A stretch of DNA of 64,000 nt from Bradyrhizobium sp. NDS-1 (GCF_032918005.1 NZ_CP136628.1:5875501-5939500); one strand, 5' to 3'. Positions 50,340 to 60,318 are shown, counted from the first letter of the stretch. Notes: generated by a model from the sequence alone, not told the origin. Translations and numbers: made by a program.

Positions 50340-50650
50340 GACGGCCGCCCCTCGCGAGAACTGCGCCGGGAGTTCTGCAAGCGGCGTGCCATTGTGTACA
50401 ATTGCGGTGGAGCGTGGGCGGCGAGAGAATTCGCTGCATGCTCAGAAACTTACGCGGGCGACCGATACCTGCTTATTCCCTGTGCGACGGCTTTGCGACG
50501 TGCATCTGCTCAAAGGATGAGCGGCAATCCGCGGTCATTCCGGGGCGACCCTTGAGCGTCGAACCCGGAAATCCATCCGGCCGCAGAACGTGAGGCGAAA
50601 TGGATTCCGGCCTCGCGCTACGCGCCCCGAAATGACCGCAGAGTGTGATG
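50340..50650. other. Gene-free stretch upstream of the cysteine hydrolase
   Basis: About 310 bases with no credible gene. It holds a ~110-bp palindromic repeat at 50531-50640; the rest would carry the hydrolase promoter, which is not recognisable. Confidence 0.6.
50531..50640. repeat. Palindromic repeat, family B (GCGGTCATTCCGGGGCG type)
   Basis: GCGGTCATTCCGGGGCG at the left end and CGCCCCGAAATGACCGC at the right end form an inverted repeat with one mismatch, enclosing ~75 bp with further internal complementarity (GGAAATCCATCC / GGATTCCGG). Sequence unrelated to family A. Similar units are common between Bradyrhizobium genes. Confidence 0.8.
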
Positions 50651-51604
50651 CTACCGCCCCGCCCCATACAGCTGCCGATACTCGTCCTCATACGGCGCGT
50701 AGGAATCCTTCAGCGTCGCCATGTTCAGCAGCATGGTCGCCACCAACGTGCCCGCCTTGTCGAACACGCGCGTCCTGGCCCAGGCGCTTTCGGTACGGCG
50801 GCTGCCGGAGAGCGCGACCACCTCGCGCTCGACCTCGTAGTCCTCGTCGACGAAGAGCGGCCCCTTCACCAGCCTGATTTCCTGATCGGCGAACAGGCCG
50901 ACGGCCGGTCCCTTGGCCGGCAGCGGATCGTCCTTGGAGCGGTACTGGAACAGCACGCTCAGCATCTCCATCGGAATGATGGGCTTGCGCCACGGATTAT
51001 CGGCGCCGGAATAATATGGCGAGCCCTCGGTGATCACGGCGAGCTTCTGCCGGAGGGTGAATGGATAGAGATCGCCCATGTTCTGGTCGAAGGCCATGCG
51101 GACCGACTGCCGCCTTCCGGTGTGGGCCACCTTCACGTCGCGGAGGATCACGGGGTCCGTGAGCGGCTTGAGCTCGGCGAGACGCGCCTCGAGCGCGGTC
51201 GCTGCGTGCGGCTCTCCGACCGAGGCGGTGCCGCGCAGCACCTCGGTGCCGTCGCGCTTGAGCATCTGGACCTGGCACTGGCTTGTGCCGGGCAGCGGCT
51301 TCGACAAGATCGCCTGCACCTCCTCGCCTTCGTAGCAGACGCTGCGGTAATGCGCGGAGAGACACCCCGTCTCGAACCAGTCGCGTCCCCAGAGCCGTTC
51401 GCCGAGCGGCGCGAACTGGCTGAAATGGGTCGGCCCCTCGATGGTGCCGCCCTTGAAGCCAAGCTTCTGCGCGGTGGCGTCGTCATGGATGGAGGCGTGC
51501 GCGTCGTAGGTTTGCGCCTGAAGCATCTGGCGCGGCCCACGCCACGGCCCGATCAGGGCCTCGGCCGTCTCCGTGATCTCGGTGTCGAATGCGTTTGCCA
51601 TCAT
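50651..51604 (-). CDS. Hot-dog-fold (MaoC-like) protein of unknown function
   Basis: A 317-residue protein that looks like two hot-dog domains. The N-terminal half has GGTIEGPTHFSQFAPLG and YRSVCYEGEEVQA, the C-terminal half VDEDYEVEREVVALSG, all typical of MaoC-like dehydratase/thioesterase folds acting on acyl-CoA. No full hydratase motif could be identified with confidence. The start is the ATG at 51604 with GGAG six bases upstream. It is divergent from the indolepyruvate ferredoxin oxidoreductase gene. Confidence 0.65.
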   Translation of the reverse strand: MMANAFDTEITETAEALIGPWRGPRQMLQAQTYDAHASIHDDATAQKLGFKGGTIEGPTHFSQFAPLGERLWGRDWFETGCLSAHYRSVCYEGEEVQAILSKPLPGTSQCQVQMLKRDGTEVLRGTASVGEPHAATALEARLAELKPLTDPVILRDVKVAHTGRRQSVRMAFDQNMGDLYPFTLRQKLAVITEGSPYYSGADNPWRKPIIPMEMLSVLFQYRSKDDPLPAKGPAVGLFADQEIRLVKGPLFVDEDYEVEREVVALSGSRRTESAWARTRVFDKAGTLVATMLLNMATLKDSYAPYEDEYRQLYGAGR

Positions 51605-51766
51605 GGTTCTCTCCACAGGCAGCCATGACTAGCAGGACCGCCACGGATGCGGCCAGCGATATTGACTTCGCTGGCGCATGCTTTTGACTGTCACAATTCG
51701 CGTCGCGCAGCCGTAATCCCTCCCGCAGCGCAAACCCACGCTCGAACGTAAACCGAGGACTTCCGA

Positions 51767-54700
51767 ATGACGCTGTTGCAGGTCGAGCTGGACGACAAAT
51801 ACCGGCTCGAATCGAAGCGGATCTTCCTGTCCGGCACGCAGGCCCTGGTCCGCCTGCCCATGTTGCAGCGCGAACGCGACCGGCTGCAGGGGCTCAACAC
51901 CGGCGGCTTCATCTCGGGCTATCGTGGTTCGCCGCTCGGCATGTACGACCACGCGCTGTGGCGCGCGAAGTCGCACCTCCAGCAGCACGACATCGCCTTC
52001 GTCCCCGGTCTGAACGAGGATCTGGCGGCAACCGCCGTCTGGGGCAGCCAGCAGGTCGGCCTGTTTCCCGGAGCCAAGGTCGATGGCGTGTTCGGCATCT
52101 GGTACGGCAAGGGGCCCGGCGTCGACCGTTCGGTCGATGCGCTCAAGCATGCCAATGCGGCCGGCACCTCCCTCAATGGCGGCGTGCTGGCGCTGGCCGG
52201 CGACGATCATGGCTGCCAGTCCTCGACGCTGGCTCATCAGAGCGAGCAGGTGTTCGCGGCGGCGCTGATTCCCGTGATCAATCCAGCGACGCTGCAGGAC
52301 TATCTCGATCTCGGCCTCTACGGCTTCGCCCTATCACGCTTCTCCGGCTGCTGGGTCGGCTTCAAGGCGATCAGCGAGACCGTCGAGAGCTCGGCGTCCA
52401 TCTACAGCGATCCCGAGCGTATCCAGATCAGGCTTCCCGACGATTTCGAGATGCCGCCCGGCGGCCTCAATATCCGCTGGCCGGATCCGCCGCTGGAGGC
52501 TGAGAAGCGCCTGTTCGGCCCGAAGATGGCGGCGGTGCAGGCCTTCGCCCGCGCCAACCAGCTTGACCGCATCGTGCTCGATTCCAAACCGGCACGCCTT
52601 GGCATCGTCGCGACCGGCAAGGCCTATCTCGACCTGCGCCAGGCCCTCGCCGACTTAGGCATCACCGACAAGGACGCGCAGGATCTGGGCCTTCGCATCT
52701 ACAAGGTCGCGATGACCTGGCCGCTGGAGGAGAGCGGCGCGAAACGTTTCGCCGAAGGTCTTCAGGACGTGCTGGTGGTCGAGGAGAAGCGCGGCTTCAT
52801 CGAAGACCAGTTGATGCGCATCCTCTACAATATCGATGCGTCCAGGCGCCCGACCGTCACCGGCAAGCGTGACGAGCGCGGCGCGCCGCTACTGCCGAGC
52901 GAGGGTGAGCTGACGCCGACGATCGTTGCCTCCGCCCTCGTCGCACGACTGCGCAAGCTCGGTCATCACAGCCCGGTGCTTGAGCAGCGGCTGGCGCGGC
53001 TCGAGGCTTTCGACAATCCCGTCACCACCAGCGCGCCGATCAAGCTCGCGCGCACGCCGTTTTTCTGCTCGGGCTGTCCGCACAACACGTCGACGCGCGT
53101 GCCGGAGGGCAGCCGCGCCATGGCCGGCATCGGCTGCCACGGCATGGCCCTGAGCATGCCCACCCGCCGCACCGATCTGATCTCGCATATGGGCGCCGAG
53201 GGCGTGAACTGGATCGGCCAGTCTCCCTTCACGACCGAGACCCACATCTTCCAGAATCTCGGCGACGGGACTTATACTCATTCCGGTCTTCTGGCACTGC
53301 GCGCCGCCTCCGCCGCCGGCATCAACATCACGTACAAGATCCTCTACAACGACGCGGTCGCCATGACCGGCGGCCAGCCGGCCGAAGGCGCCTTCAACGT
53401 CGCGCAGATCGCCCATCAAGTCTGGGCCGAAGGCGTCAAGCGGCTCGCGATCGTCTCCGACGATCCGAGCAAATACCCGCAAGGCAATTACTTCCCGCAA
53501 GGCGCGACCATCCATCATCGCCGCGAACTCGATGCCGTGCAGTGCGAGCTGCGCGATATCAAGGGTCTCACGGCCATCATCTACGACCAGACCTGCGCCG
53601 CGGAAAAGCGCCGCCGCCGCAAGCGCGGGCTCTATCCCGATCCTGCCAAGCGCGCCTTCATCAACGAACTGGTCTGCGAAGGCTGCGGCGATTGCTCGCA
53701 GGCCTCCAATTGCGTCTCAGTGCAGCCGCTGGAGACCGAGTTCGGCCGCAAGCGCCAGATCGACCAGTCGAACTGCAACAAGGACTTTTCCTGCGTCGAG
53801 GGCTTCTGCCCGAGCTTCGTCACCGTCCATGGCGGCACGCTCAAACGCATGAAGACCTCAGGGGTCGATTCCGGTCAGCTGTTCGCCGACCTGCCGCTGC
53901 CGCCGGTACGCGAGCTGGACGGCCCCTACAACATCCTCGTCACCGGCATCGGCGGCACCGGCGTCATCACCATCGGCGCCCTGCTCGGCATGGCCGCCCA
54001 TGTCGACGGCCGTGGCTGCTCGGCGCTCGATTTCACCGGCCTGTCGCAGAAGAACGGCGCAGTGATGAGCCACGTCCGCATCGCGCCGAAGCCCGAGGAC
54101 ATCTCCGCGGTCCGCATCACCACCGGCGGCGCCGACGTCATCCTCGGCTGCGACATGATCGTCTCGGCGGGCCCCTCCGCGCTCAGCCGCGCCGAGCGCG
54201 GCGTGACGAAGGCCTACGTCAACGCCGATTTGCAGCCGACCGCGAGCTTCGTGCAGAATCCCGATCTCGACTTCGAGATGGGCACGATGCAGACCGTGCT
54301 GCGCGACGCGGTCGGCGACAAGAACCTCGACATCATCGATGCGACGGGCATTGCTTCAGCGCTGATGGGCGATTCCATCGCGACCAATCCCTTCATGCTC
54401 GGCTTCGCCTTCCAGAAGGGCGCCATCCCGCTGTCGCTCGACGCCCTGCTCCGCGCCATCGAGATCAACGGCGCCGCGATCGAGATGAACAAGCTCGCCT
54501 TCACCTGGGGCCGTCTCGCCGCCCACGACATGTCGCGCGTGCGCAGCGTGCTTCAATTCAAGAGCCGGGCATCGGCACCGACGAAGTCGCTCGACGATAT
54601 CATCGCGACCCGCGCCGAATTCCTGTCCGGCTATCAGGACAAGGCCTACGCCGACCGCTACCTCGCGGCCGTTGCCAAGGTGCGCAAGGCCGAGACATCG

Positions 54701-55243
54701 GCCTCGCCCGCGTCCACGGAGCTGACCGAGGCTATCGCGAAAAACCTGTTCAAGCTGATGTCCTACAAGGACGAATATGAGGTCGCCCGGCTTTATACCG
54801 AGGGCAGCTTTGCCAAGAAGGTGTCGGAAAAGTTCGACGGGGACTTCACGCTGAAGTACCATCTCGCTCCGCCGATCTTCGCGAAACGCGACAAGGCGAC
54901 CGGACGTCTCCGGAAGCAGGAGTTCGGCGGCTGGATGATCCACGCCTTCCGCGTGCTGGCCCGGCTGAAATTTCTGCGTGGCGGCGCGTTCGATCCGTTC
55001 GGCCGCACAGAGGAGCGCCGGACCGAGCGCAAGCTGGTCGGGGACTATCTTGGGATGATCGACCAGCGGATCGTAGGGCTGCAAGCGGCGCAGATTCCGC
55101 TGCTGACGCGGCTGGCCCGCGTGCCCGAGACGATCCGCGGCTTCGGCCACGTCAAGGAAGCCAACATCAAGCTGGCCTCGGCCGAGACGGCACGGTTGGA
55201 AGCGGAGCTCGACAACAGCCGCTTTGCGGCCGCCGCCGAGTAG
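51767..55243 (+). CDS. Indolepyruvate ferredoxin oxidoreductase, fused subunits
   Basis: A 1158-residue fusion of the alpha and beta parts of indolepyruvate ferredoxin oxidoreductase, a thiamine-diphosphate enzyme that decarboxylates aryl- or other 2-oxo acids to acyl-CoA. Order: N-terminal pyrimidine-type domain, a ThDP-binding region after CPHNTSTRVPEGSRAM, a cysteine-rich segment with CEGCGDCSQASNC and CNKDFSCVEGFCP, the gamma domain with GIGGTGVITIGALLG, then a C-terminal DUF6537-like part. Start ATG preceded by GAGG. Intact with no frameshift. Confidence 0.92.
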   Translation: MTLLQVELDDKYRLESKRIFLSGTQALVRLPMLQRERDRLQGLNTGGFISGYRGSPLGMYDHALWRAKSHLQQHDIAFVPGLNEDLAATAVWGSQQVGLFPGAKVDGVFGIWYGKGPGVDRSVDALKHANAAGTSLNGGVLALAGDDHGCQSSTLAHQSEQVFAAALIPVINPATLQDYLDLGLYGFALSRFSGCWVGFKAISETVESSASIYSDPERIQIRLPDDFEMPPGGLNIRWPDPPLEAEKRLFGPKMAAVQAFARANQLDRIVLDSKPARLGIVATGKAYLDLRQALADLGITDKDAQDLGLRIYKVAMTWPLEESGAKRFAEGLQDVLVVEEKRGFIEDQLMRILYNIDASRRPTVTGKRDERGAPLLPSEGELTPTIVASALVARLRKLGHHSPVLEQRLARLEAFDNPVTTSAPIKLARTPFFCSGCPHNTSTRVPEGSRAMAGIGCHGMALSMPTRRTDLISHMGAEGVNWIGQSPFTTETHIFQNLGDGTYTHSGLLALRAASAAGINITYKILYNDAVAMTGGQPAEGAFNVAQIAHQVWAEGVKRLAIVSDDPSKYPQGNYFPQGATIHHRRELDAVQCELRDIKGLTAIIYDQTCAAEKRRRRKRGLYPDPAKRAFINELVCEGCGDCSQASNCVSVQPLETEFGRKRQIDQSNCNKDFSCVEGFCPSFVTVHGGTLKRMKTSGVDSGQLFADLPLPPVRELDGPYNILVTGIGGTGVITIGALLGMAAHVDGRGCSALDFTGLSQKNGAVMSHVRIAPKPEDISAVRITTGGADVILGCDMIVSAGPSALSRAERGVTKAYVNADLQPTASFVQNPDLDFEMGTMQTVLRDAVGDKNLDIIDATGIASALMGDSIATNPFMLGFAFQKGAIPLSLDALLRAIEINGAAIEMNKLAFTWGRLAAHDMSRVRSVLQFKSRASAPTKSLDDIIATRAEFLSGYQDKAYADRYLAAVAKVRKAETSASPASTELTEAIAKNLFKLMSYKDEYEVARLYTEGSFAKKVSEKFDGDFTLKYHLAPPIFAKRDKATGRLRKQEFGGWMIHAFRVLARLKFLRGGAFDPFGRTEERRTERKLVGDYLGMIDQRIVGLQAAQIPLLTRLARVPETIRGFGHVKEANIKLASAETARLEAELDNSRFAAAAE

Positions 55244-55264
55244 CCGTTAGGCGCGAGCGTCTCT

Positions 55265-55287
55265 CCACGTCATTGGGAATGACGTGG
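55265..55287. terminator. Hairpin between convergent IOR and FAD oxidoreductase genes
   Basis: CCACGTCATT and AATGACGTGG form a perfect 10-bp stem with loop GGG, in the 62-bp gap between two convergent genes. No T tract. Confidence 0.5.
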
Positions 55288-55305
55288 ATGTAGCAGAGAC
55301 GAAAA

Positions 55306-57033
55306 TCAGAAAGACGCCTTCGCGGCACTCGACGACGCTGCCACCGCCGTCCCCTCCGCCAGATGCCGGCCTGCGATATATCCGAACGTCAGCGCCGGGC
55401 CGAGCATGATCCCCGGTCCCGGACAGTTTCCGTTCATGATCGAGCCCATGTCGTTGCCGCAGGCATAGAGGCCGGCAACCGGCGTGCCGTCCTCGCGCAG
55501 CACGCGGGCCAGCGCATCGACCTTCATGCCGATCGCGGTGCCGAGGTCCGCCGGATGGATACGCATCGCGAAGAACGGCGCGCGGGTGATCGGCGCGACG
55601 CAGGGGTTGGGCTTGTGCCTGATATCGCCGAGGTGGCGCTGGTAGACGGTGCTGCCGCGGCCGAATTCGCCGTCGCGGCCCTCCTTTGCATCGGCGTTGT
55701 AGCTCGCGATCGTCGCCGTGAGAACGGACGGCTTGACGCCGATCCTGGTCGCGAGCTCTACGATATCAGGAGCCTCGATCAACTCGCCGCTCGCCACAAA
55801 ACGCCGATAGCGGCGCGTGAACGGCTTGATGCGACCGAGGCCGTAAGCCCACAGGAACGCGCGGTCGCAGATCAGGTAGAACGGCAGGGCCGGCTCGCGA
55901 TTGCCATCACGGAGCATGGCGAGAACGAATTCGTGGTACGACAGCGCCTCGTTGACGAAACGCCGGCCCGCGGCATTGACCGCGATCACGCCGGGCTTGG
56001 CGCGGTCGGTCGCCATATGCGGATACACGCCGCGGCTGCCGTCGGCGCGGAGGAACAGCGAGGCCGGCGCCCAATAGGCCGGGCTGGTCGCGTCCGTGTT
56101 GAGGGCGGCGCCGACTGTGGCCGCAAGCCGAAGTCCGTCGCCCCTCGCTGATGAGTTCGTCGCCGAAACAAATCCGGCTGCCGCCGGGAAGAAACGCTTG
56201 CGCAACACGGCGTCGTGCGAGAAGCCGCCGGTCGCGAGAACCACGCCGCGACGCGCTGCAATTGGGCGGTCACGGGAGCCATGACAGATCACCACGCCCG
56301 CGACACGATCGCCCTGCATCAACAGGTCTTCGACGTCGGCGCCGAAGAGAATCTCAACCCGCCGCGCCAGCAGCGACGCGTACAGTCGCCCAGCAAGCGC
56401 ATTGCCGAGATGCAGCGTCGTGCCGCGCTGGCTGCGCAGCCGCTGCAATGCATATTCGGAAACCAGCCGTGCCGCGCGCAGGGTCGAACGCAGCGATCTT
56501 CCCGCCTTCCGCAGGTGTGGAATGTCGATCGGGTTGACCATCATCCCGCCCAACAATGTGAACTCCGGCAGCGGCGGCCGCAATCGCGCAAAAGCCTTGC
56601 CGAGCCGCGCACCATCGAACGCGATCGGCTCAAGCACGCGGCCCGCGGTCGCTCCCAGCCGTTCCGGATAATAGTCCGGACAGGCCTTCACCGGCTGGAG
56701 CCGCAGTTCGGTGTTGGCTTCGAGCCAGGCGACCGCCTCCGGCCCGCGCGCGAGGAAGGCGGCGCGCAGGCCGGCATTGGCGGGCTCGGGCACCGTGCTC
56801 GACAAATATTGAACGGCATCAGCGACGCTGTCGGAGAGCCCTGCCTCCTTCATCTTGGCATTGGCGGGGATCCAGACCATCCCGCCGGACCAGGCGGTGG
56901 TGCCGCCGACGAACGCGGTCTTCTCGATCACCAGCACGCGCAGGCCTTCGGCAGCGGCCACGGCCGCCGCCGTCATGCCACCGGCACCGGCGCCGATGAC
57001 AATGACGTCGTAGGTCTCATGCGCCGGCATCAT
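55306..57033 (-). CDS. FAD-dependent oxidoreductase (fumarate reductase / ketosteroid dehydrogenase type)
   Basis: A 575-residue flavoprotein of the KstD/fumarate-reductase/succinate-dehydrogenase flavin family. The FAD motif is VIVIGAGAGGMTAAAVAAAEGLR with the following GGTTAWSGGMVW; the C-terminal part has YACGNDMGSIMNGNCPGPG, in which the NCPGPG motif is characteristic of 3-ketosteroid dehydrogenase-like members. It probably removes hydrogens next to a carbonyl. Substrate not determinable. Two adjacent ATG codons (57033 and 57030); no strong ribosome-binding site. Confidence 0.87.
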   Translation of the reverse strand: MMPAHETYDVIVIGAGAGGMTAAAVAAAEGLRVLVIEKTAFVGGTTAWSGGMVWIPANAKMKEAGLSDSVADAVQYLSSTVPEPANAGLRAAFLARGPEAVAWLEANTELRLQPVKACPDYYPERLGATAGRVLEPIAFDGARLGKAFARLRPPLPEFTLLGGMMVNPIDIPHLRKAGRSLRSTLRAARLVSEYALQRLRSQRGTTLHLGNALAGRLYASLLARRVEILFGADVEDLLMQGDRVAGVVICHGSRDRPIAARRGVVLATGGFSHDAVLRKRFFPAAAGFVSATNSSARGDGLRLAATVGAALNTDATSPAYWAPASLFLRADGSRGVYPHMATDRAKPGVIAVNAAGRRFVNEALSYHEFVLAMLRDGNREPALPFYLICDRAFLWAYGLGRIKPFTRRYRRFVASGELIEAPDIVELATRIGVKPSVLTATIASYNADAKEGRDGEFGRGSTVYQRHLGDIRHKPNPCVAPITRAPFFAMRIHPADLGTAIGMKVDALARVLREDGTPVAGLYACGNDMGSIMNGNCPGPGIMLGPALTFGYIAGRHLAEGTAVAASSSAAKASF

Positions 57034-57144
57034 GCGGCAAGGCTCGACAGGCGAGGCATGACACCGTCATACCCTGCCGCGACCGTGGAACGCTCTATTT
57101 TTTGCACATGATCTTAACGGAAAACCGTTTCGGACTTTTCCGGA

Positions 57145-58170
57145 TCATGTGCTGCGTCGCGGCTTGCGCTCGATCGGGTCGATCTCGATCGCCCGCAGTC
57201 GGCCGAGCCGCAGCACGTCCATGGCAAGCCGCCGGCCGATCCGGTCGCGGTCGAGCACACGGATCAGATCGTCGACGCCGTTGATCTCGACGCCGTCGAG
57301 CCTGATCACGACGTCGCCGGGCAACAGGCCGGCATTGGCCGCCGGACCGTCCGGCTCGATCTGCGCGAGCAGCGCGCCCATCTTGTTGTCGATGCCGGCC
57401 AGCACGGCATGCCGTCGCGGGATCGGTGCGGTCTGCCCGGCGACGCCGATATAGGCGCGGCGAACATAGCCGTGGCGGATGATCTCCGACAGCACGAATT
57501 GCGCGGTGTTGCTGGCGACTGCGAAGCAGATGCCTTGGGCGCCGTTGATGATGGCCGTGTTGATGCCGATCACCTCGGCATTCGAGGACAGCAGCGGGCC
57601 GCCGGAATTACCAGGGTTGAGCGCGGCATCGGTCTGGATCACGTCCTCGATGGTGCGACCACTGACCGAGCGGATCGAACGTCCGAGCGCCGAGACCACG
57701 CCAGCCGTGACGGTCGATTCGAAGCCGAGCGGGTTGCCGATCGCGATCACGAGCTGGCCGCGCCGCAAGGTCTTGGAGTTGCCGAGCGCGGCATAGGGCA
57801 AATGGCGCACGCCGTCAGCGCGCAGCAGCGCAAGATCGGTGTCAGGATCAACGCCGAGCACCTGCGCCTCGCCCACGTGGCCCTCGACGTCCCGCAGCCG
57901 GATCTCCCTGGAAGAGCCGACCACATGGCTGTTGGTGAGAACGAGTCCGTCCGGCGAGATCACGATGCCGGAGCCGAGCCCGCCGCGCTCGCGTCTATCA
58001 GGCACTTTCGGCCCGGTCTCCACCCGCACGACAGCAGGTCCGACGCGGTCGGTCACGTCGATCACGGCATTGGAATAGGCGTCCAGCAAGACCCGATCAT
58101 CGGCCGGCACAGACGCTGTCGTTCGCGATGACGAAGCGTCATCGACGATATCTGAGGTGAAATCCAGCAT
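57145..58170 (-). CDS. HtrA/DegP-like trypsin protease with PDZ domain, no signal peptide
   Basis: A 341-residue serine protease. The protease domain (about residues 40-230) has the triad His in TNSHVV, Asp in DTDLALL and Ser in GNSGGP, followed by one PDZ domain (about 250-330). Unusually it has no signal peptide or anchor at the chosen start (58170), so it may be cytoplasmic, or translation may start elsewhere; the frame is open for 80 codons upstream but without membrane character. It lies 92 bp downstream of the GMC-associated small subunit. Confidence 0.85.
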   Translation of the reverse strand: MLDFTSDIVDDASSSRTTASVPADDRVLLDAYSNAVIDVTDRVGPAVVRVETGPKVPDRRERGGLGSGIVISPDGLVLTNSHVVGSSREIRLRDVEGHVGEAQVLGVDPDTDLALLRADGVRHLPYAALGNSKTLRRGQLVIAIGNPLGFESTVTAGVVSALGRSIRSVSGRTIEDVIQTDAALNPGNSGGPLLSSNAEVIGINTAIINGAQGICFAVASNTAQFVLSEIIRHGYVRRAYIGVAGQTAPIPRRHAVLAGIDNKMGALLAQIEPDGPAANAGLLPGDVVIRLDGVEINGVDDLIRVLDRDRIGRRLAMDVLRLGRLRAIEIDPIERKPRRST

Positions 58171-58262
58171 GGCAAAAGTCCTTGGAGGCTCACACAGATG
58201 GTGGCCTGCTCCCTGCCGCGCAAGGTGCGCATCTTGCGCGCAGGGCTGGACTGCCCAGATGG

Positions 58263-58712
58263 CTAGGGCGCCCGCCTCAGCGAGCCGCCTCTTGCCTTGA
58301 CCGGGTCGAGCAGGGACCAGTCTCCATCCGGGAGCACATGGCCCTTGGGGAACGGCGCGCGCAGCTCGATCCCGAGCGAACCCAGCACGCGGTCGTCGCG
58401 GTAGTAGCATTGCAGCACGACGCGCACGAGCGTCACCGCGGCGGCACCGCCACTCTTGCGGAACTCCTGGGCCACCGCATCGCGTCTCGTGGCATCGAGC
58501 TCGGCCAGCGGCGCGCCGGCGAGCCGCGCCAGATGATCCAGCGCCGCCGCCACCAATTTGGTGTCGCGGCCGAGCGTTGCGAGCATGTCGGCCTGGATCG
58601 CGGGATCGTCGGCTCCGGGCACCTTGTACTCGTCGCTGGCCGGAACGATCAACGCGGCTATGGTGCGCAGATCGTCGCGCTGCCTGCCTGTCAGTTGGTT
58701 GTCTGCGGACAT
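58263..58712 (-). CDS. Gluconate 2-dehydrogenase subunit 3-like protein
   Basis: A 149-residue protein of the gluconate 2-dehydrogenase subunit 3 type, the small partner of periplasmic flavin dehydrogenases. Segments: LRTIAALIVPASDEYKVPGADDP near the N-terminus, YYRDDRVLGSLGIE and DPVKARGG near the end. It lacks the twin-arginine signal often present on this subunit. Start ATG 58712 has GAGG three bases upstream. It follows the GMC gene by seven bases. Confidence 0.8.
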   Translation of the reverse strand: MSADNQLTGRQRDDLRTIAALIVPASDEYKVPGADDPAIQADMLATLGRDTKLVAAALDHLARLAGAPLAELDATRRDAVAQEFRKSGGAAAVTLVRVVLQCYYRDDRVLGSLGIELRAPFPKGHVLPDGDWSLLDPVKARGGSLRRAP

Positions 58713-58719
58713 CACAGCC

Positions 58720-60318
58720 TCAATCGAACAAATTGGCGAGGCGCTGCTTCATCTGATCGGCGATGTAGAGCGCGAGGGCCTGGATGGTCGAGGTCGGGTT
58801 GACCCCGCCCGAGGTGACAAAGATGCTGCCATCGACGATGAACAGATTCTTCACGTCGTGCGTGCGGCCCCATTCGTTGACGACGGAGCGTTCGGGGTCG
58901 GCGCCCATCCGCGCGGTGCCGAGCAGATGCCAGCCGCCCCAGGGGATCGGCGAGTTGACGCAGATGTCGGTCGCACCTGCGGTCTCGAGAATCTCTCGGC
59001 CGCGCGCGAGCGCATAATCCATCATCCTTTGACTGTTCTCGCTGATCGTGTAGTCGATCTTCGGCGCGGGAATGCCGTGGCTGTCCTTCAGCACCGGATC
59101 GAGCGTGACGCGATTGTGCTCCTCCGGCAGGTCCTCGCAGATCGCGGAGAATCCCAAGCGATGACCGTTGAGCTTGCGGAAGACGCGGTGATGATCTTCG
59201 CCCCATGGCAGAATGCCCTTCTGCTCGCTGACGACGGCCTCGAACACCGGCCCGGCCCCGCGCACGAACTGGACGCCGAAGCCCCGGACGAAGCCGCGCG
59301 AGAGATCCGTGTCATACCATTCCTTGCTCCACAGGCAGGTCGGCGGCGCGCGGTTGCTGTCGGTCGGCTCCTTCACATAGCCGTAGATCTGCGCATAGGG
59401 GTGAAACATCAGGTTCTTGCCGACGAGGCCGGACGAATTTGCCAGCCCGTTCGGAAAGCGGCCTGAGGCCGAGTTCAAGAGCAGCCGCGGCGTGCCGACG
59501 CCGTTGCAGGCGATGATGACGACATGCGCGGGCTGGAACTGCTCGACGCCGTCCTTGTCGTAATAGACCACGCCCGAAGCCATGCCGTTCTCGTCGGTGG
59601 TGATCTCGCGCACCCGGCAATGTGTGCGCAGCTCGACGCCCGCGCGGATCGCATGCGGCCAATAGGTGATGTCGGTGGACGACTTTGCCCCTTGCGCGCA
59701 GGCCGGCGTGCAATGGCCGAGATTGATGCAGCGCGCGCGGCCCTCATAGTCCATCGTCGCGACCGTGGTGTCGGACGGCCACCAGTGCCAGCCGAGCTTG
59801 TTCATGGCTTTGCCGATGATGGCGCCGGACAATCCGAGCGGCTGCTGCGGCATCGGCGGATGCGTCAGCGGCGAGAGCGGATCGCCTGACAAGCCGGATG
59901 TGCCCATCATGCGGTCGTTCTCTTCGAAAAACGGGCTCAGTGCGTCATAGTCGATCGGCCAGTCGTCGGCGATGCCGTCGAGCGTCTTCGCCTTGAAGTC
60001 GGAGGGATGCAGCCGCGGCCAGTGCGCGGTGTACATCACCGTGGAGCCGCCGACCGCGTTGTAGTTGACGACCTTGATCGGGGAATTGTCGTCGTTAACG
60101 GGATAGTCCTCGGGCCGGCCACGCACGTTGGGGCTTGACGACCATTCGCCGTAGAACTTCGCCTCCCAGTCGCGGCCCGTGCTTGGATATTCCGCCGGGT
60201 TCATCCAGCCGCCCTGCTCCAGGCAGAGAATGTGCATCTTGGTCTCGGCCAGCGACCACGCTACCGCAGCGCCCGAAGCGCCGGCGCCGATGATCAGGAC
60301 GTCCACGGGGTCTTTCAT
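58720..60318 (-). CDS. GMC-family FAD oxidoreductase
   Basis: A 532-residue glucose-methanol-choline oxidoreductase. The FAD motif is VLIIGAGASGAAVAWSLAE near the N-terminus, NYNAVGGSTVMYTAHW follows, and the catalytic C-terminal end contains HLLGTARMG and NLFIVDGSIFVTSGGVNPT. It would oxidise an alcohol or polyol and pass electrons on. The ATG at 60318 is chosen by context (GGAGGAAAAGG upstream). Partner is the subunit-3-like gene; no cytochrome subunit is in sight. Confidence 0.9.
   Translation of the reverse strand: MKDPVDVLIIGAGASGAAVAWSLAETKMHILCLEQGGWMNPAEYPSTGRDWEAKFYGEWSSSPNVRGRPEDYPVNDDNSPIKVVNYNAVGGSTVMYTAHWPRLHPSDFKAKTLDGIADDWPIDYDALSPFFEENDRMMGTSGLSGDPLSPLTHPPMPQQPLGLSGAIIGKAMNKLGWHWWPSDTTVATMDYEGRARCINLGHCTPACAQGAKSSTDITYWPHAIRAGVELRTHCRVREITTDENGMASGVVYYDKDGVEQFQPAHVVIIACNGVGTPRLLLNSASGRFPNGLANSSGLVGKNLMFHPYAQIYGYVKEPTDSNRAPPTCLWSKEWYDTDLSRGFVRGFGVQFVRGAGPVFEAVVSEQKGILPWGEDHHRVFRKLNGHRLGFSAICEDLPEEHNRVTLDPVLKDSHGIPAPKIDYTISENSQRMMDYALARGREILETAGATDICVNSPIPWGGWHLLGTARMGADPERSVVNEWGRTHDVKNLFIVDGSIFVTSGGVNPTSTIQALALYIADQMKQRLANLFD

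Noticed and set aside
53542..54780. 412-codon open frame within the indolepyruvate ferredoxin oxidoreductase gene
   Set aside because: Alternative frame of a single long gene; Arg/His/Pro-rich with no motifs.
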